Shown here piece by piece: positions 44,937 through 55,391 of a stretch of 64,000 nucleotides of DNA. Numbering within the stretch: the first letter of the stretch is position 1; the number at the start of each line of letters is the position of its first letter. The stretch is from Symbiodinium natans (taxonomy: Eukaryota; Sar; Dinophyceae; Suessiales; Symbiodiniaceae): NCBI GenBank assembly GCA_905221605.1, contig CAJNDS010000567.1, positions 47,889 to 111,888 of the forward strand, given 5' to 3'. The notes beneath the pieces are model-generated. The model had not been told where the DNA came from and did not search any database. It worked only from the letters and a program-made list of their open reading frames with translations. A program made the position numbers and the translations under genes.

Positions 44937-45399
44937 CTCCTTCTTCTAAGGGCCGAAGGGTGCCGTACTGTATATAGGCTCACTCAAAAGGGTACCCACA
45001 AATTGAGAGACTTCACAACTGTTCGGATTTTCTGCTTAGATTGGTCCATGGTCTCTGGCAGTTGGGGAAACACCTTGATCGAATTGGAAGGACTGCGCAG
45101 TTGAATAAGCTCTCTAGGGTTTCAGAAGGTCCTGTATCAGGCACTTTGCAGTCTCACGAAGGCCCAGCAAGATGCCCCGAAGGTTCTACATTCTGAAGTA
45201 ACCTGGCGCAGGACACAGAACTGACAAGAGGGCTTTCTTCTCCACTAGACCCCAGATTTAGAAAACAGTAGGGCCTCCCCGCGCCCAGGGCGACCCACGA
45301 TGGTCACTCACTGCTGGACACGACTTGGGGCGCACGGGGGGGGGGGGGGGGAATCCGACTGAACCCGAAGCCAGCCCCGGAACTGATCTGGGCCCCGTG

Positions 45400-45540
45400 T
45401 GCCCTGTTAGAGCGGCCTCATCGATGACAGCATCATGAGGCACTTCGACCGGGATCTGGTTGAGGTCCCTGGCCTCAAGCGAAGCGTCGCACTTTGGGAT
45501 CTCAGCCCAAGACATGCAACCCTGTCTTGCTTGAGGGCGG
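45400..45540 (-). CDS. Candidate exon, unrecognised
   Basis: The minus frame reads CMSWAEIPKCDASLEARDLN then QIPVEVPHDAVIDEAALTGH with balanced, coding-like composition. Exact splice sites are not determined. Confidence 0.35.
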
Positions 45541-45961
45541 CTGATTAGAAGGGAACCTGACCCCCAAATGACCCCCCAAAAAGGCAGCAAGCGTACCAAC
45601 GACGGGCATTCTAAAGAAAAGAAGAATGCCAGGAAATGGGGGGTTGTGCCGTCAAGAACTCAAGCATGCGCGGAAATACTAACTTGGGCCTCTGGAACCA
45701 ACGTGCGCCCTCATGTTCTTGATTCTCTCCAGCCACAGTGCCTCAACCCAGGCCCTCAAGCTAATCCCCAAAACCCTAAACCCCCCAAAAACCCACCCAT
45801 ACAACCCATTCAAGAGCAGCGTCTGTTTTTGTACCCTAAACCCTAAACCCTGAACCCTAATTCCCTAAACTCTAAACCCTAAACCGCGGCTCTGCAACCC
45901 TAATTCCGTAAAGTCCATCAGTGTGACTCCGAGTCGCCGAGAGGGTTCCTGAGCAAAGGAT

Positions 45962-46027
45962 CCAGGCCAAGGTCGCTTCGTGGCCGGCATAGCAAAGTTG
46001 CTGCTCGGGCAAGAGGTCGGTCTTCTC
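45962..46027 (-). CDS. Candidate exon with ubiquitin-like signature
   Basis: Acceptor CGCTCAAG (46028) then EKTDLLPEQQLCYAGHEATL. The pattern K-x-KT-x3-P-x-QQ-x-L-x2-AG matches the central part of ubiquitin-like domains. A TTTAGGG tract lies directly to its right. Only about 22 residues are present, so the family call is tentative. Confidence 0.4.
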
Positions 46028-46388
46028 CTTGAGCGGTTTAGGGTTTATTTTCGGTCTGGGGTTTAGGGTTTAGGGTTTAGGGTTTAGGGTTTACGGTTTA
46101 GGCTTTAGGGTTTAGGGTTTAGGGTTGGGGGTTTAGGGTTTAAGGGTGTGGCTGGTCAGGTGAAAGAAGTCGGGGGTTTTTGAGTTTAGGGTCGGGGGCT
46201 GTCGGGGGTTTTAGGGTTAGGGCTTGAGGGCGCAGATGCTCAGCAGATTCCAGGAGTCTGTAGCCAGATGTTCGCGGTCAGGAAAGGTGGGAGGGGGTTT
46301 AGGGACCCTAAACCCTAAACCTTAAACCCTAAACCCTAAATGGTCCCGGAGCCCGAAGACTGGTCTTTACGCTAGCTGAGGGCCCCAC

Positions 46389-46477
46389 CGACTCCAAACA
46401 GATCTTCTTGACCGCCTCCTTGCTCCATGTCGAGATCACCGAGAGTCGCTGGACGTATTGCAGGGCCTCAGCGGGAG
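46389..46477 (-). CDS. Candidate exon, unrecognised
   Basis: Acceptor CTCCTGCAG, donor GAGTCG^GTGGGG, 89 nt. Reads PAEALQYVQRLSVISTWSKE then AVKKICLES, a helical composition. Flanked by a CCCTAAA tract on the left. Confidence 0.4.
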
Positions 46478-47049
46478 CTGCAGGAGGGCTTCAAGGGGTA
46501 TAGGGGTTTGGGGTGGTTGTCTCTGGCTGGTTCTTATAGTAGGGGATGAGGGAATTCGGGCCCTAGATAATCCTTTAAAGGGTATATATAGGGCCCTCAT
46601 TGCCGGAAGGCTTCAAGGGCAACAACAGTTTATATGGGTCGTACTAGCTGAGGCTCGCCGGGTAGCTCCTACTAGGCTGTAGGTACATAGAGTCCCATGT
46701 AAGGGTTCCCAGCACCAGCAGCGTTCCCTTAAAGTTGAACCCCCTATAAACCCGATTACACATGCGAACCCTAAACCCTAAACCCTAAACGCTTAAAGCT
46801 CTAACTTCTAAACCCTGCACGCGCGCGCACGCGCACGCAAGGGCACCTGCGTGGTCCATAAGGCCAGTTTCCAGCTACTTTCCGAACCTTGCTATCCTCA
46901 GCCTTGCGCAACTCGGAGCTTGAAGTCCCCCGAAATCCCCAAGCGCTGAAGAAAAAGTTAAGAAGCAACAGGAACTATCCGAAATCCACCCTCGCATTGG
47001 CTGGTTTTGTGAACTACCGAATGGCTGGGGGCTGGCTAACTCTTTCTCG

Positions 47050-47180
47050 CGCTCTCTCTCTCTCTCTCTTCTTCTCTTTCTCTCTCTTACTCTCTCTCTC
47101 TCTCTCTCGCCTCTTTCTCTCTTTTTGTTGTTATCTCTCTCTCTCTCTCTCTCTCTCTTTTGTTCTCTCTCTCTCTCTGA
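47050..47180. repeat. (CT)n microsatellite
   Basis: About 130 bp of CT-rich repeats. The Leu/Ser-rich frame across it is an artefact. Confidence 0.9.
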
Positions 47181-47440
47181 TATCGGGAGTTCGGAAATTA
47201 GGGGTAGCCATTTTGCTGAGGCGGCATCATGCTTGTTTGCATCCTTGCGCCAACACTGCTATAAAATTCAAGAACCCTATCATGCGCTAAGTCTCCCTTG
47301 AGGGGATACTCTGAGAGGTCCGGGGGAGAATGATGTCAAATCTGCTGAGGCCGCGACGAATGCAGCATTGACTTCTTGCTTGAGTTGGTCTGGTAGCCGG
47401 TCAAGGAAGTTGGCCTGGTGAGGGCGGTTGTTTTTTGCCT

Positions 47441-47482
47441 TGGTACACTTCTCGATTTGTGCGTGTCATCCTTGCGCAGGGC

Positions 47483-47514
<32 letters not shown>

Positions 47515-47535
47515 TCGGATGATCCCCGAAGGGAA
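47441..47535 (-). ncRNA. U6: U6 spliceosomal snRNA copy
   Basis: The minus strand starts with the UUCG-capped hairpin TCCCTTCGGGGA. It continues with ATCCGATAAAATTGGAACGA, then TACAGAGAAGATTAGCATG (ACAGAGA box and AGC triad intact), CCCTGCGCAAGGATGACACG and CACAAATCGAGAAGTG. This is the plant/alga form of U6. About two bases are missing from the usual GGCCCC before TGCGC. No T-run terminator follows; instead CAAAAAAC comes soon after. TTTAGGG-like repeats abut the 5' end, with no TATA-like box. It could be a retro-inserted pseudogene or a real gene with unusual signals. U6 is the catalytic RNA of the spliceosome. Confidence 0.85.
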
Positions 47536-48367
47536 GGCGGTTTAGGGTTCAGGGTTTAAGGGTTTAAGGGTTTAGTGTTGAGGGTTTAGGGCTCAGGGTT
47601 TAGGGCTTTGGGTCTTTTCCTTAAGGAGATGGTGGCGTCGTGCGAGCTGAAGACTGATCCTTATTTATGATACCTATGCACACTAGTATGCACGCAAAGC
47701 ATATACCCGGAACTATACGCATACTAAAAACAACGCAAGCCTGTGTGCATGTAATCATGCATCTGGTACAATCAGTTCTGGGTCTTCAGTGGCTTTCAGC
47801 TCCATCCCGCTTGATCTTGAGGGAGAATGTTCGGAGAACTGCCTTCGGGACGAGATGAACCTAGAGGGTTTATGGCCCAGAAACTCTGATACGGATTATG
47901 ATAGCCTGGGGTACATGACCCTAACCCTAAACTCTAAACCCTAAACCCCAAGTATAGGGTTCATCTGGTCCCCAAGGTGAGGGCTTAGGGCTCAGCAGGG
48001 TGTAGGTATTAGGGACGTTTAGGGTGCAAGGTTTCCGGCTACTCTGCGGCTGTAGGTCCTTGCTGTGGGCGTCATGGCGTGGTGACAGGAACCGAGCATC
48101 TACTTGGGGCAACGAGCCTCTGCAAGATTGCGAATTCTAAAAACTGATGCCAACAAGCTCTCCAGCCTCGTGCCTTTTTGCTTACGTCTACTCGTGGTTG
48201 CTCTCTGCCAAAAACCTCTGGGAGGATCTGGACAGCAGATCCCCCGCAAGGGCGCGCGTGATTTTGCCGATTTTGCAATGAAAGCGCTCAAGATCTACTT
48301 TCCAGCTATTCTCCTAGATCCTGTTGGTTCTTGAACAAGCACTTCTCCCCACAGAAACACACAGACA

Positions 48368-48441
48368 CACAAACACAACTTGACTTCGGCCGCCTCCTTG
48401 GCCATGATCCTCCGGCGGTTGAACAGGTGCGTGATGTAGTC
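48368..48441 (-). CDS. Candidate exon, unrecognised
   Basis: Acceptor GAGCTGACAG then DYITHLFNRRRIMAKEAAEV followed by KL. GTG-type donors follow near 48370. The pattern is helical and basic. Confidence 0.35.
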
Positions 48442-48881
48442 CTGTCAGCTCCGCTTCAGGCGCATCGTCTCCAAAGGACTACATGTCAAAGATTCGCCAG
48501 AGAATGACCTCGCCCCTTGTCTAAACTCTCTGGTGCCATGGTCTCGGATGACTCGGCTTAGAGTCCCCGAAATTTACCAACCACCCTAAGCCCGCAAGTT
48601 TCGCGCGTGGACCATGGCCCTGCCCGGCCTTGATGCGACGCTGGGAGTGGTCTTCCAACTTTAACTTGTGCATGTGCCTCAAGAGGAAGGAACATGTGGA
48701 GATCGCGCGGGTGATTCATGAGCCCAATCTGCTCTACAAATACCACTCTATGATCTGTACTCGACGAAGTCTATTTTTAGCCTCGTAAAAACAATGCAAC
48801 AAGCCGTGTCCTCAGCCCAGCCACTAGCCGATGCCTCGAGTAACCTATGTATGGGGGGTTTACCACACATATATGGCTTAC

Positions 48882-48986
48882 TCTCGGCACGGCCAGGCGG
48901 CATTCGAATGGCAAACATCTCGTCGTTAAACCCACGGTTCCGCTCGCTGATCTTGAAGTAGGCTTGCGTCAGCGATGCCACCGAAA
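48882..48986 (-). CDS. Candidate exon with strong splice sites
   Basis: CCCTAAA tracts, then acceptor CTGCTTTCGCAG, 105 open nt, then donor GAGA^GTAAGC. Reads SVASLTQAYFKISERNRGFN then DEMFAIRMPPGRAE. The best acceptor and donor pair of the single exons in this region. Family not recognised. Confidence 0.5.
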
Positions 48987-49705
48987 CTGCGAAAGCAGAC
49001 CTTGGGGTTTAGGGTTTAGGGTTTAGGGTTCTTTAGGGAGGGTTTAGGGTTTAGGGTCGGACTTCGGAGTTCAGTGCGTTAGGCTTTTCGGGACTTCAGG
49101 AATCTTTGTAGAGCTCCAGACCTGTAGCTTCGCTTCCGAGACTGCTCATGCATGGGTTTAGAGTGTGTGAGGGTCACCTGTGTGCCCGGACACTAGGGTT
49201 TGGGTTGCATCGCCGTAAACCGTTAAGCCTCAACCCCATCAGCCTTGTTGATCTTTAGGGTTTAGGGTTTAGGGTTTAGGGTTTAGGGTTTAGGGTTTAG
49301 GGTTTAGGGTTTAGGGTTCCCTACAACCCCAGCCCTGCGCCAAGCAGGGATTGGCGAGGACGCACGAGCTAATGCAGCAAGTGACGGTAGTGTGGTTTCC
49401 AGCGCTTCTATCAGCCCAATGACCATGATCGACAATTTCGTTCTGCTGAGAGCCCTGACAATCCTCTCAAAGGTCCCAGGAAGTAGACCGAAGGCCGAAT
49501 TTCAACATTTTCGGCGCAGGTTCCGCGATCCTCCCTCGTATTGCTTCAATATATGCAAGTTACAGGATTGCATGTTTTGGAACCCGCGCTATGCTACTGC
49601 CTGAGACGGGAATGTGACAGCACCATCGTGGATAACAGGATTGCATGTGGTGGCTAATGTTGGGGATCGAAGTCGGCAGCCCGAGCTGAGTCAACCCTAG
49701 TTGTT

Positions 49706-49820
49706 CTTGGTAGCCCAGTAACCGTCTTAGAAGATGGGCACTGGGCACCCTTCTTTGGGTTACTTTATAAGGGAACCCATGACCGAACAACAGCCTAAAG
49801 GTCATCACTGGGCTGCCAAG
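49706..49820. mobile_element. CTTGGTAGCCCAGTA-type foldback element
   Basis: 115 bp bounded by CTTGGTAGCCCAGTA and CACTGGGCTGCCAAG. Interior TTTATAAGGGAACCC is shared with the nested element at 61114-61227, which has nearly the same length and similar ends. Confidence 0.7.
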
Positions 49821-50564
49821 TATTTGGGCCCTAAACTCTAAACCCTGGCCCTGAACCCGTTTTATTTCACCTTCAACCCTAAACCCTAAACCCTGAATCC
49901 TAAATCCTAAACCCTAGACCCCGGCTATGTGGGCCAAGCCGCAGTGCAAAGAACATGAAGCAAAGCACGAAGATGCCTGAGCACCAGCCACGCATTCAAG
50001 CGGGTTCAGGGTTTAGGGTTTAGGGTTATCCTCTCCACGCGAAACTCGAAGAATCACAGGAAGAGATCGGGGCGTTCAAGACTTTCAAGGGAGAGGGGGG
50101 TTAGGGCTTCGGGTTTAGGGTTTAAGGTTTTGGGCGGGTTCAGAAATTCAGATGGCTGCTGTACACGCTCATACTTCCTGAAGAGCCACCCAAAAAGCAG
50201 TCGTAGGGATTGCTCTTTTATAGTTTGGGGGGCTTCTTAAGAAAATAGGAAATACAGGTGCGCTAAAAGCCATGCTGCAGCTCAGACTCACCTTTTATAG
50301 TGCTGTCGTTCATTAGCTCGGAGTCTGCGTCCCTTGCAACTCTATAGTTACCCCTAAACCCTAAACCCGAACCTCTAAACCCTAAACCCTAAACCCTAAT
50401 TAAACCCTGAACTTAGCCAAAGTGGTATCCCTCCGTTTAGGTTCCCTGACCTCCAGGTCCTTGGTGGGTACGTTTCATTTGGGCCCACTTCGTATGGTCT
50501 GGATCTAGTATCTGGGTACATGGACCCTTTGGAAGATCCTACCATAAACCCTAAACCCTAAAAC

Positions 50565-50684
50565 CTATCATCTGCGTTTCGAGGTGCGTTCCAGCAAGTT
50601 CACGGGCGTAACCTCCGCGGGCATCGTGCGCATCACGCCAAGGGTCCAATAGAAGCAGAAGACGTAGCATTCCTTGGCCACTTG
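50565..50684 (-). CDS. Candidate exon, unrecognised
   Basis: The minus frame reads QVAKECYVFCFYWTLGVMRT then MPAEVTPVNLLERTSKRR and a stop near 50563. The N-terminal half is hydrophobic, possibly a membrane segment. It abuts the foldback element at 50685, which supplies the sequence to its right. Confidence 0.3.
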
Positions 50685-50811
50685 GGTATAGAGGGGCCCC
50701 CCAAGTTATAAGTAGGATTATAAGAGCCCTAAATTGGGTTATAAGGAGCCTAACTTGGGTTCTAAGTCCCTTAACTGTAGTTAGTATAGTAAAGGGGCGC
50801 CTGCTTGTGGA
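50685..50811. mobile_element. CCTACAAGGAGGGG-type foldback, inverted copy
   Basis: Reverse-orientation copy of the 42725 element; the interior matches closely (GAGCCCTAAATTGGGTTATA). Ends slightly degraded. Confidence 0.7.
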
Positions 50812-51352
50812 GGGGCTTTGGGTTTCGAGTTTAGGCTTTGGGGTTTTCCGCTCGAATCAGCCCTAAATGGCTATACGGCCCCGTCGAATATTGCACTGTA
50901 GACGTGGATCTTTAACTTTCGGCAATGGCACCTTCGGGTTTGGAGTAATTTAAGGGACCTTGGTAATGGAAGAGCAATGTGGACTCTCGGGCAAAGAATG
51001 GCTCCGGCCCCGCAGATGAAACGAAACCTAGGCCTCAGTTCAGGGTGTACCTGCACCTTGGGCGTAACTGCCCCTAAACTCCAGACTTCCCGAAACCCTA
51101 ACCCCTAAACCCTAAACTTTGAACACCAGCCCCCAAATCTGATGCCGAAACCTGCTGGGACTTCAGGGTTCGCAGCCACACAAGTTGCACAAGCCAGGCG
51201 GGACACTTTCCAGTAGTGAGGGTTCAGGGTTTAGGGTTTAGGGTTTAGGGTTTAGGGTTTAGGGTTTAGGGTTTCCAGATACCATCAAAGGAGTGAACGG
51301 AAGAAGCTTTCGGGACCCTAAACCCTACACCCTAAACCCCCCCCCCAAAAAC

Positions 51353-51454
51353 CCCAAGCCAAGGATCAACAATCGGCTTGTCGTGAAAGCGCCAAGGTTC
51401 CTGCGCAAACAGTCCCAGGGCGTTCACATCTGCCCCTCGATTGTGTGCAAGTAT
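51353..51454 (-). CDS. Ankyrin-like exon
   Basis: CTAAACCCTACATCCAG^ precedes 102 open nt in phase 0: ILAHNRGADVNALGLFAQEP then WRFHDKPIVDPWLG, ending CTTGGG^GTTTTTGG. LAHNRGADVNA is the end of an ankyrin repeat. The matching TPLH half was not found upstream. It may belong to a second ankyrin gene. Confidence 0.4.
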
Positions 51455-51622
51455 CTGGATGTAGGGTTTAGTCTTCCGCGGGCATACGCGATAAATCCTA
51501 CGTCTGTCCAGTCGGCCAGCTCTAACACCTTAAACCCTAACCCTGAACCCTAAACCCTAAACCTTAAACCCTTCTGCCCAGCCGGCTTCTACAGCCTTGC
51601 CGTTGGTCCTTTTGCCTCGCAG

Positions 51623-51697
51623 CTACATTTGAATGAAAGGGCCCACCCGCAGTTTCAACAACGGACGGAACATCGCCATGTCCTGTACTTCGCATGA
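51623..51697 (+). CDS. Candidate terminal exon
   Basis: Polypyrimidine-rich acceptor TCCTTTTGCCTCGCAG, then a phase-0 frame LHLNERAHPQFQQRTEHRHV, LYFA and stop. Opposite strand to the ankyrin exon 170 bp away. Confidence 0.35.
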   Translation, partial: LHLNERAHPQFQQRTEHRHVLYFA

Positions 51698-51801
51698 AGA
51701 AACCACCCCACTCCTCCCCCCCTCCCCGCACAACCATCCTCAACAACAGGGGCTTCGGGTTTAGGGTTTAGGGTTTAGGGTTTAGGGTTAGGAATCTAAA
51801 G

Positions 51802-51910
51802 CATCCAGAGCCGGAACCCTCAGCAAAGCCAGAACCCTTGCTGGCCCCGTCGACGCCATATCTGTGCCAGACCATGGTCCAATGCCTTTCATAGGCATGC
51901 GAGTTGAGGC
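51802..51910 (-). CDS. Candidate exon, low support
   Basis: The minus frame reads SLNSHAYERHWTMVWHRYGV then DGASKGSGFAEGSGSGCF between two TTTAGGG tracts. Splice sites are not clear. Confidence 0.25.
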
Positions 51911-51917
51911 TTCCGGG

Positions 51918-52004
51918 TTTAGGGTTTAGGGTTTATAGGGTTTATAGGGTTTATAGGGTTTATAGGGTTTATAGGGTTTATAGGGTTTATAGGGTTTATA
52001 GGGT
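51918..52004 (+). repeat. TTTATAGGG 9-bp variant array
   Basis: About eight consecutive TTTATAGGG units inside a TTTAGGG tract: a two-base insertion variant that has itself been amplified. Confidence 0.95.
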
Positions 52005-53129
52005 TTAGGGTCTAGGGATTGGGGATTAGGGGCATCATGTTGAGCATTCTTGTGTCGCACCCTGAGCTTGGAGTAGAGTCCCTAAATCCTAGACCCTCCA
52101 TATAGAAATAGCATGTGCAATCTGTTCTGGTCTAGTGTTGAATCGCGAAAGGCGCTTTCGCGAGGCACGTCTAGTGTTTGGGGTTTAGGGTACATGGCAT
52201 ATAACATACAGTATAGAGCAGTACAGTATATGTATGTATATATATATATATATATGTCTTAGTCAGCGTAGTCAAAAGCTTGCCAAAAGGCACTCCCAGG
52301 ATCCCATCAGGCTTCGAAGTCTCACTTCGCTTTAGGGTTTGGGGTTTAGGCTTTAGGGTTTGGGGGTTTAGGGTTTCTACCCGTACACCACGTTGCCGTG
52401 CGTTCCTTCGGAGCTCCTGTGGCTTTAAACGTTTCGGATTGCAGTTCCTTATAGTTCGTGCCCCACTTTTCCAAAGATCCGAACACCATGAACCCGCCCC
52501 CTTCCGTTCCCAAATCTCCGCACAGGCACTCAAGGGCTTCGAAAGAGAGGCGCGTCTCATCGGGAAGGAAATCGGTGATGATGCTGTCGGTACGGCCTAC
52601 AGTCAGGGTGCAACAAGACTCCTCTGTAAACTTGAGACCTTGCCCCTACCAGGCGCCGCAGGCACGTTTGACACGGTGTCAAGGACTTCACCTCTCGAAA
52701 GCAAACCATGCTTTAGCCTTCGAAACATCCATCTCCTTGTGTGAACTGCCAAGGTCTGCCGGCTTGGACTAAGAATCCGAACCGCAACCTCGAAGCGTTC
52801 CGCGTCCTACCTCGCCTCAAAAATCCGCAACTTCCCTGCTTAGAACCACCACGAACATCCCATCTTCCAAATGCCCATGGCCTTGAGAACCAATTCCGGA
52901 AAAAATGGCTGCACCCTAAACCCTTTTGCCTAAACCCTAAACCCTTGTTGGAAACCCTAAACCCTAAACCCTAAACCCTAGACCCTAAACCCTAAACCCT
53001 AAACCCTAAACCCTAAACCCTAAACCTCAACCACCTTCAACACCTCAGTTTTACATCAACCCCCAGCTCCATCCTAAGAAGCCACTGTAGAGCACCACCT
53101 TCAAGGATCCAGGCACCTCCCCCCTCCCC

Positions 53130-53460
53130 CAAACCCTTAACCCTTAACCCTTAACCCTTAACCCTAAACCCTAGCCCTAAACCCTAAACCCTAAACCCTA
53201 AACCCTAAACCCTAAACCCTAAACCCTAAACCCTAAACCCTAAACCCTAAACCCTAAACCCTAAACCCTAAACCCTAAACCCTAAACCCTAAACCCTAAA
53301 CCCTAAACCCTAAACCCTAAACCCTAAACCCTAAACCCTAAACCCTAAACCCTAAACCCTAAACCCTAAACCCTAAACCCTAAACCCTAAACCCTAAACC
53401 CTAAACCCTAAACCCTAGCCCTAAACCCTAAACCCTAAACCCTAAACCCTAAACCCTAAC
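53130..53460 (+). repeat. Longest interstitial CCCTAAA array
   Basis: About 330 bp, mostly perfect CCCTAAA, beginning with CCCTTAA variants and with two CCCTAGCC interruptions. Internal to the sequence, so not a chromosome end as assembled. Confidence 0.95.
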
Positions 53461-53504
53461 CCCCCTCTTCCCCTCACCCCAAACCCCCGGAGCCTATAAT
53501 CCAG

Positions 53505-53545
53505 AAGATGCCTTAGAAGCCAGGAGACGAGCCGAAGCGCTTAGG
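53505..53545 (+). CDS. Candidate micro-exon, low support
   Basis: After TATAATCCAG^ the plus frame reads DALEARRRAEALR and runs into AGG^GTTTAG. Interesting only as another CCCTAAA-segment-TTTAGGG unit. Confidence 0.2.
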
Positions 53546-53604
53546 GTTTAGGGTTTAGGGTTTAGGGTTTAGGGTTTAGGGTGTAGGGTTCAGGGTTCAG
53601 GGTT

Positions 53605-54659
53605 TCGGAGCCGCAGCGGGAAGGAGCCGTGTCTTTCGTGGGCTTGCCGGCTGGGTGGGTCCAGCTTGTTTCAGCTGACAGCTGATGACTTTGGGATTAA
53701 GGGGTCAGAGTTTTAGGGACCGGTAGCTTCTTGGAGTTGAAAGTGTCTCCTTACTGCTACAATTCTTGGGCGGAGTTGTCATACCGACCTTCTTCGGGAC
53801 CTCCGGCACAAAACACAGCAAGCTGCAAAAACACTCTAAACCCTGTTGCAACAGGCTGCCCACTTCGCCCCCGTAAACCCTGAACCCTAAAACCTCAACC
53901 CTAAGGCCTGGCCTGATAAAGGCCCTGAGCATTTGAGTCTCTAAGAGGTCCCCAGCTCATACAGTGCCAAGATGCAGGCGTTCCAGTGGCAAATGGCCAC
54001 CTTCGCAGGACTTGCAGTCCAAGCAAAAAGGACTTTGGGAGTCTGTAAAGCTAGGATGCTTAACGACGCAATAAGACGCCATACCTGCACCCTAAAACCC
54101 GGGGGGTTTAGTGAAACAGCATGTTGAGTGCTGCTCTTTAGCAGGTGCTCTAGCCGCGCATGATAGCATGAAGAGGTACGAAGACTAACCACCACTAAGC
54201 CTATTATTAAAGGCCTTTCATCTGCTTTGGGGGCCCAAAGGCCTTAGTATCAGTGGTCTTGGGCCCTTAATCAGAGTATAAGGTGCCCCACATGCATCAA
54301 GCTGGCGATGCTTCCATGCCGTCGAGCGGCAATGACAAGAAGCACACGAACCAAATACATCGCTTGGATCACCGTGACTGATCCGATTCCTCAGTGTGGC
54401 AGTGGTAGCAGCGCATAGCAGGGTATAGCTCCTACCAACCCAACAGTAACAGGGTGCTGCTTCTTGGTTACCTGTACACTAGAAGCCGCAGAGTGAAGAC
54501 GCGAATGGCAAGCGAGCGGCTGGTTTCCACTCTTTCCCAGATATCCTTGATCTTCTTGGCCCGCAACATCTTCATCAATCGAATGATACCTGATGATCGG
54601 GCTGAAAAGGACACTTGTTGCAGCGTGCTGATGACCTGCAGCCCCATGCGAGAGCAGGG
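53605..54659 (-). CDS. Voltage-gated K+ channel (CNBD type), S4-S5 to turret, partial
   Basis: Exon 54472-54659 (acceptor CCTTTTAG, donor TACAG^GTAACC) contains SGIIRLMKMLRAKKIKDIW then SLAIRVFTLRLLVY. That is the spaced-arginine S4, S4-S5 linker and start of S5 of HCN/CNG/EAG-like channels. Exon 53963-54010 (acceptor GACTGCAAG, donor GGCACT^GTATGAG) reads PAKVAICHWNACILA, the S5 end with the HWxAC motif. Exon 53605-53688 (acceptor ATCCCAAAG) reads HQLSAETSWTHPAGKPTKDT, a plausible turret with the conserved SW. All joins agree in phase (2/1). The pore (GYGD), S1-S3 and the cyclic-nucleotide domain were not found. It would be a membrane protein passing K+ or mixed cations. The donor after the third exon is unclear. 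Confidence 0.6.
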
Positions 54660-54679
54660 CTAAAAGGAACTGACCTGGA

Positions 54680-54784
54680 CCTTGGGGACGAAATGAGCCC
54701 TAAAAGGGTTCATATACCTTAATAGGAAATATAGTAGAATAGGATATATGGCCCCCAATTTTAGGGTTCATTTCGTCTTCAAGG
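54680..54784. mobile_element. GGGGACGAAATGA-type foldback element
   Basis: 105 bp bounded by CCTTGGGGACGAAATGAGCC and TTCATTTCGTCTTCAAGG. Interior TTCATATACCTTAATAGGAA. Fragments recur at 32258-32420, 32870-32935, 47905-47980, 58020-58065 and 63466-63540. Confidence 0.7.
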
Positions 54785-55285
54785 ACTGGGAGTATTGCGG
54801 AAAGCCCAGCTGTCCACTCCAAACCGACCATCGCACCGGGGGGCTAGCTCGGAATCTCGGCTGGCGGAGCTACTTGGTGCCGGTCATTAGGGTTTAGGGT
54901 TTGGGGTTTGGGGTTTAGGGTTTAGGGTTTAGGGTTTCTGTGACCCCAGCTGTGACCGACTCGCGGGCGTCCCCGCCCGCCAGGCATCCGTTCTGGACTG
55001 CCCAACCAGAGGAATGCCGAAACCCCGCAACCCTATATAAACCTCTTTTTCGAGTTGGACTCATCCTAAACCCTAAACCCTAAACCCTAAACTTAAGCCC
55101 TAAACCGCCAGCACAGATGAACTCTAAGCCAACCCCTGATTGCGATGTTGAGGACTCGCGGGAATGAGAGGTTTAAGATGAGGTAAAAACCACTTTGATC
55201 CTAAACCCTAAACCCTAAACCCTAAACCCTAAACCCTAAACCCTAAACCCTAAACCCTAAACCCTAAACCCTAAACCCTTTACAG

Positions 55286-55391
55286 GAGCCCTGACCCACG
55301 AGGCGCTGGAAAATCTCAAGCAGATCGCTTGATCACCATGCTTCTTAAGAGGCAAGCCGAGATGCGTAGAAATTTCAGCATCCTGGGCTGA
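55286..55391 (+). CDS. Candidate terminal exon
   Basis: A long CCCTAAA tract ends in acceptor CCCTTTACAG. The frame reads SPDPRGAGKSQADRLITMLL then KRQAEMRRNFSILG and TGA. Next to it on the right is a TTTAGGG tract. Strong coding look; no family is recognised. Confidence 0.4.

Noticed and set aside
47195-47225. Possible dinoflagellate spliced-leader sequence (GTAGCCATTTTGCTGAG), close to the U6 copy
   Set aside because: It misses a base and diverges at the 3' end where the leader is invariant, and no donor-like GT follows. The similarity is too short to call.
52280-52744. 154-codon plus-strand frame
   Set aside because: The first third translates TTTAGGG repeats. The later part (ALKGFEREARLIGKEIGDDA) looks somewhat coding, but I found no splice sites or family, so I did not call it.
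53130-53460. A true chromosome end
   Set aside because: Only about 330 bp, with unique DNA on both sides and opposite orientations nearby; it is interstitial as assembled.
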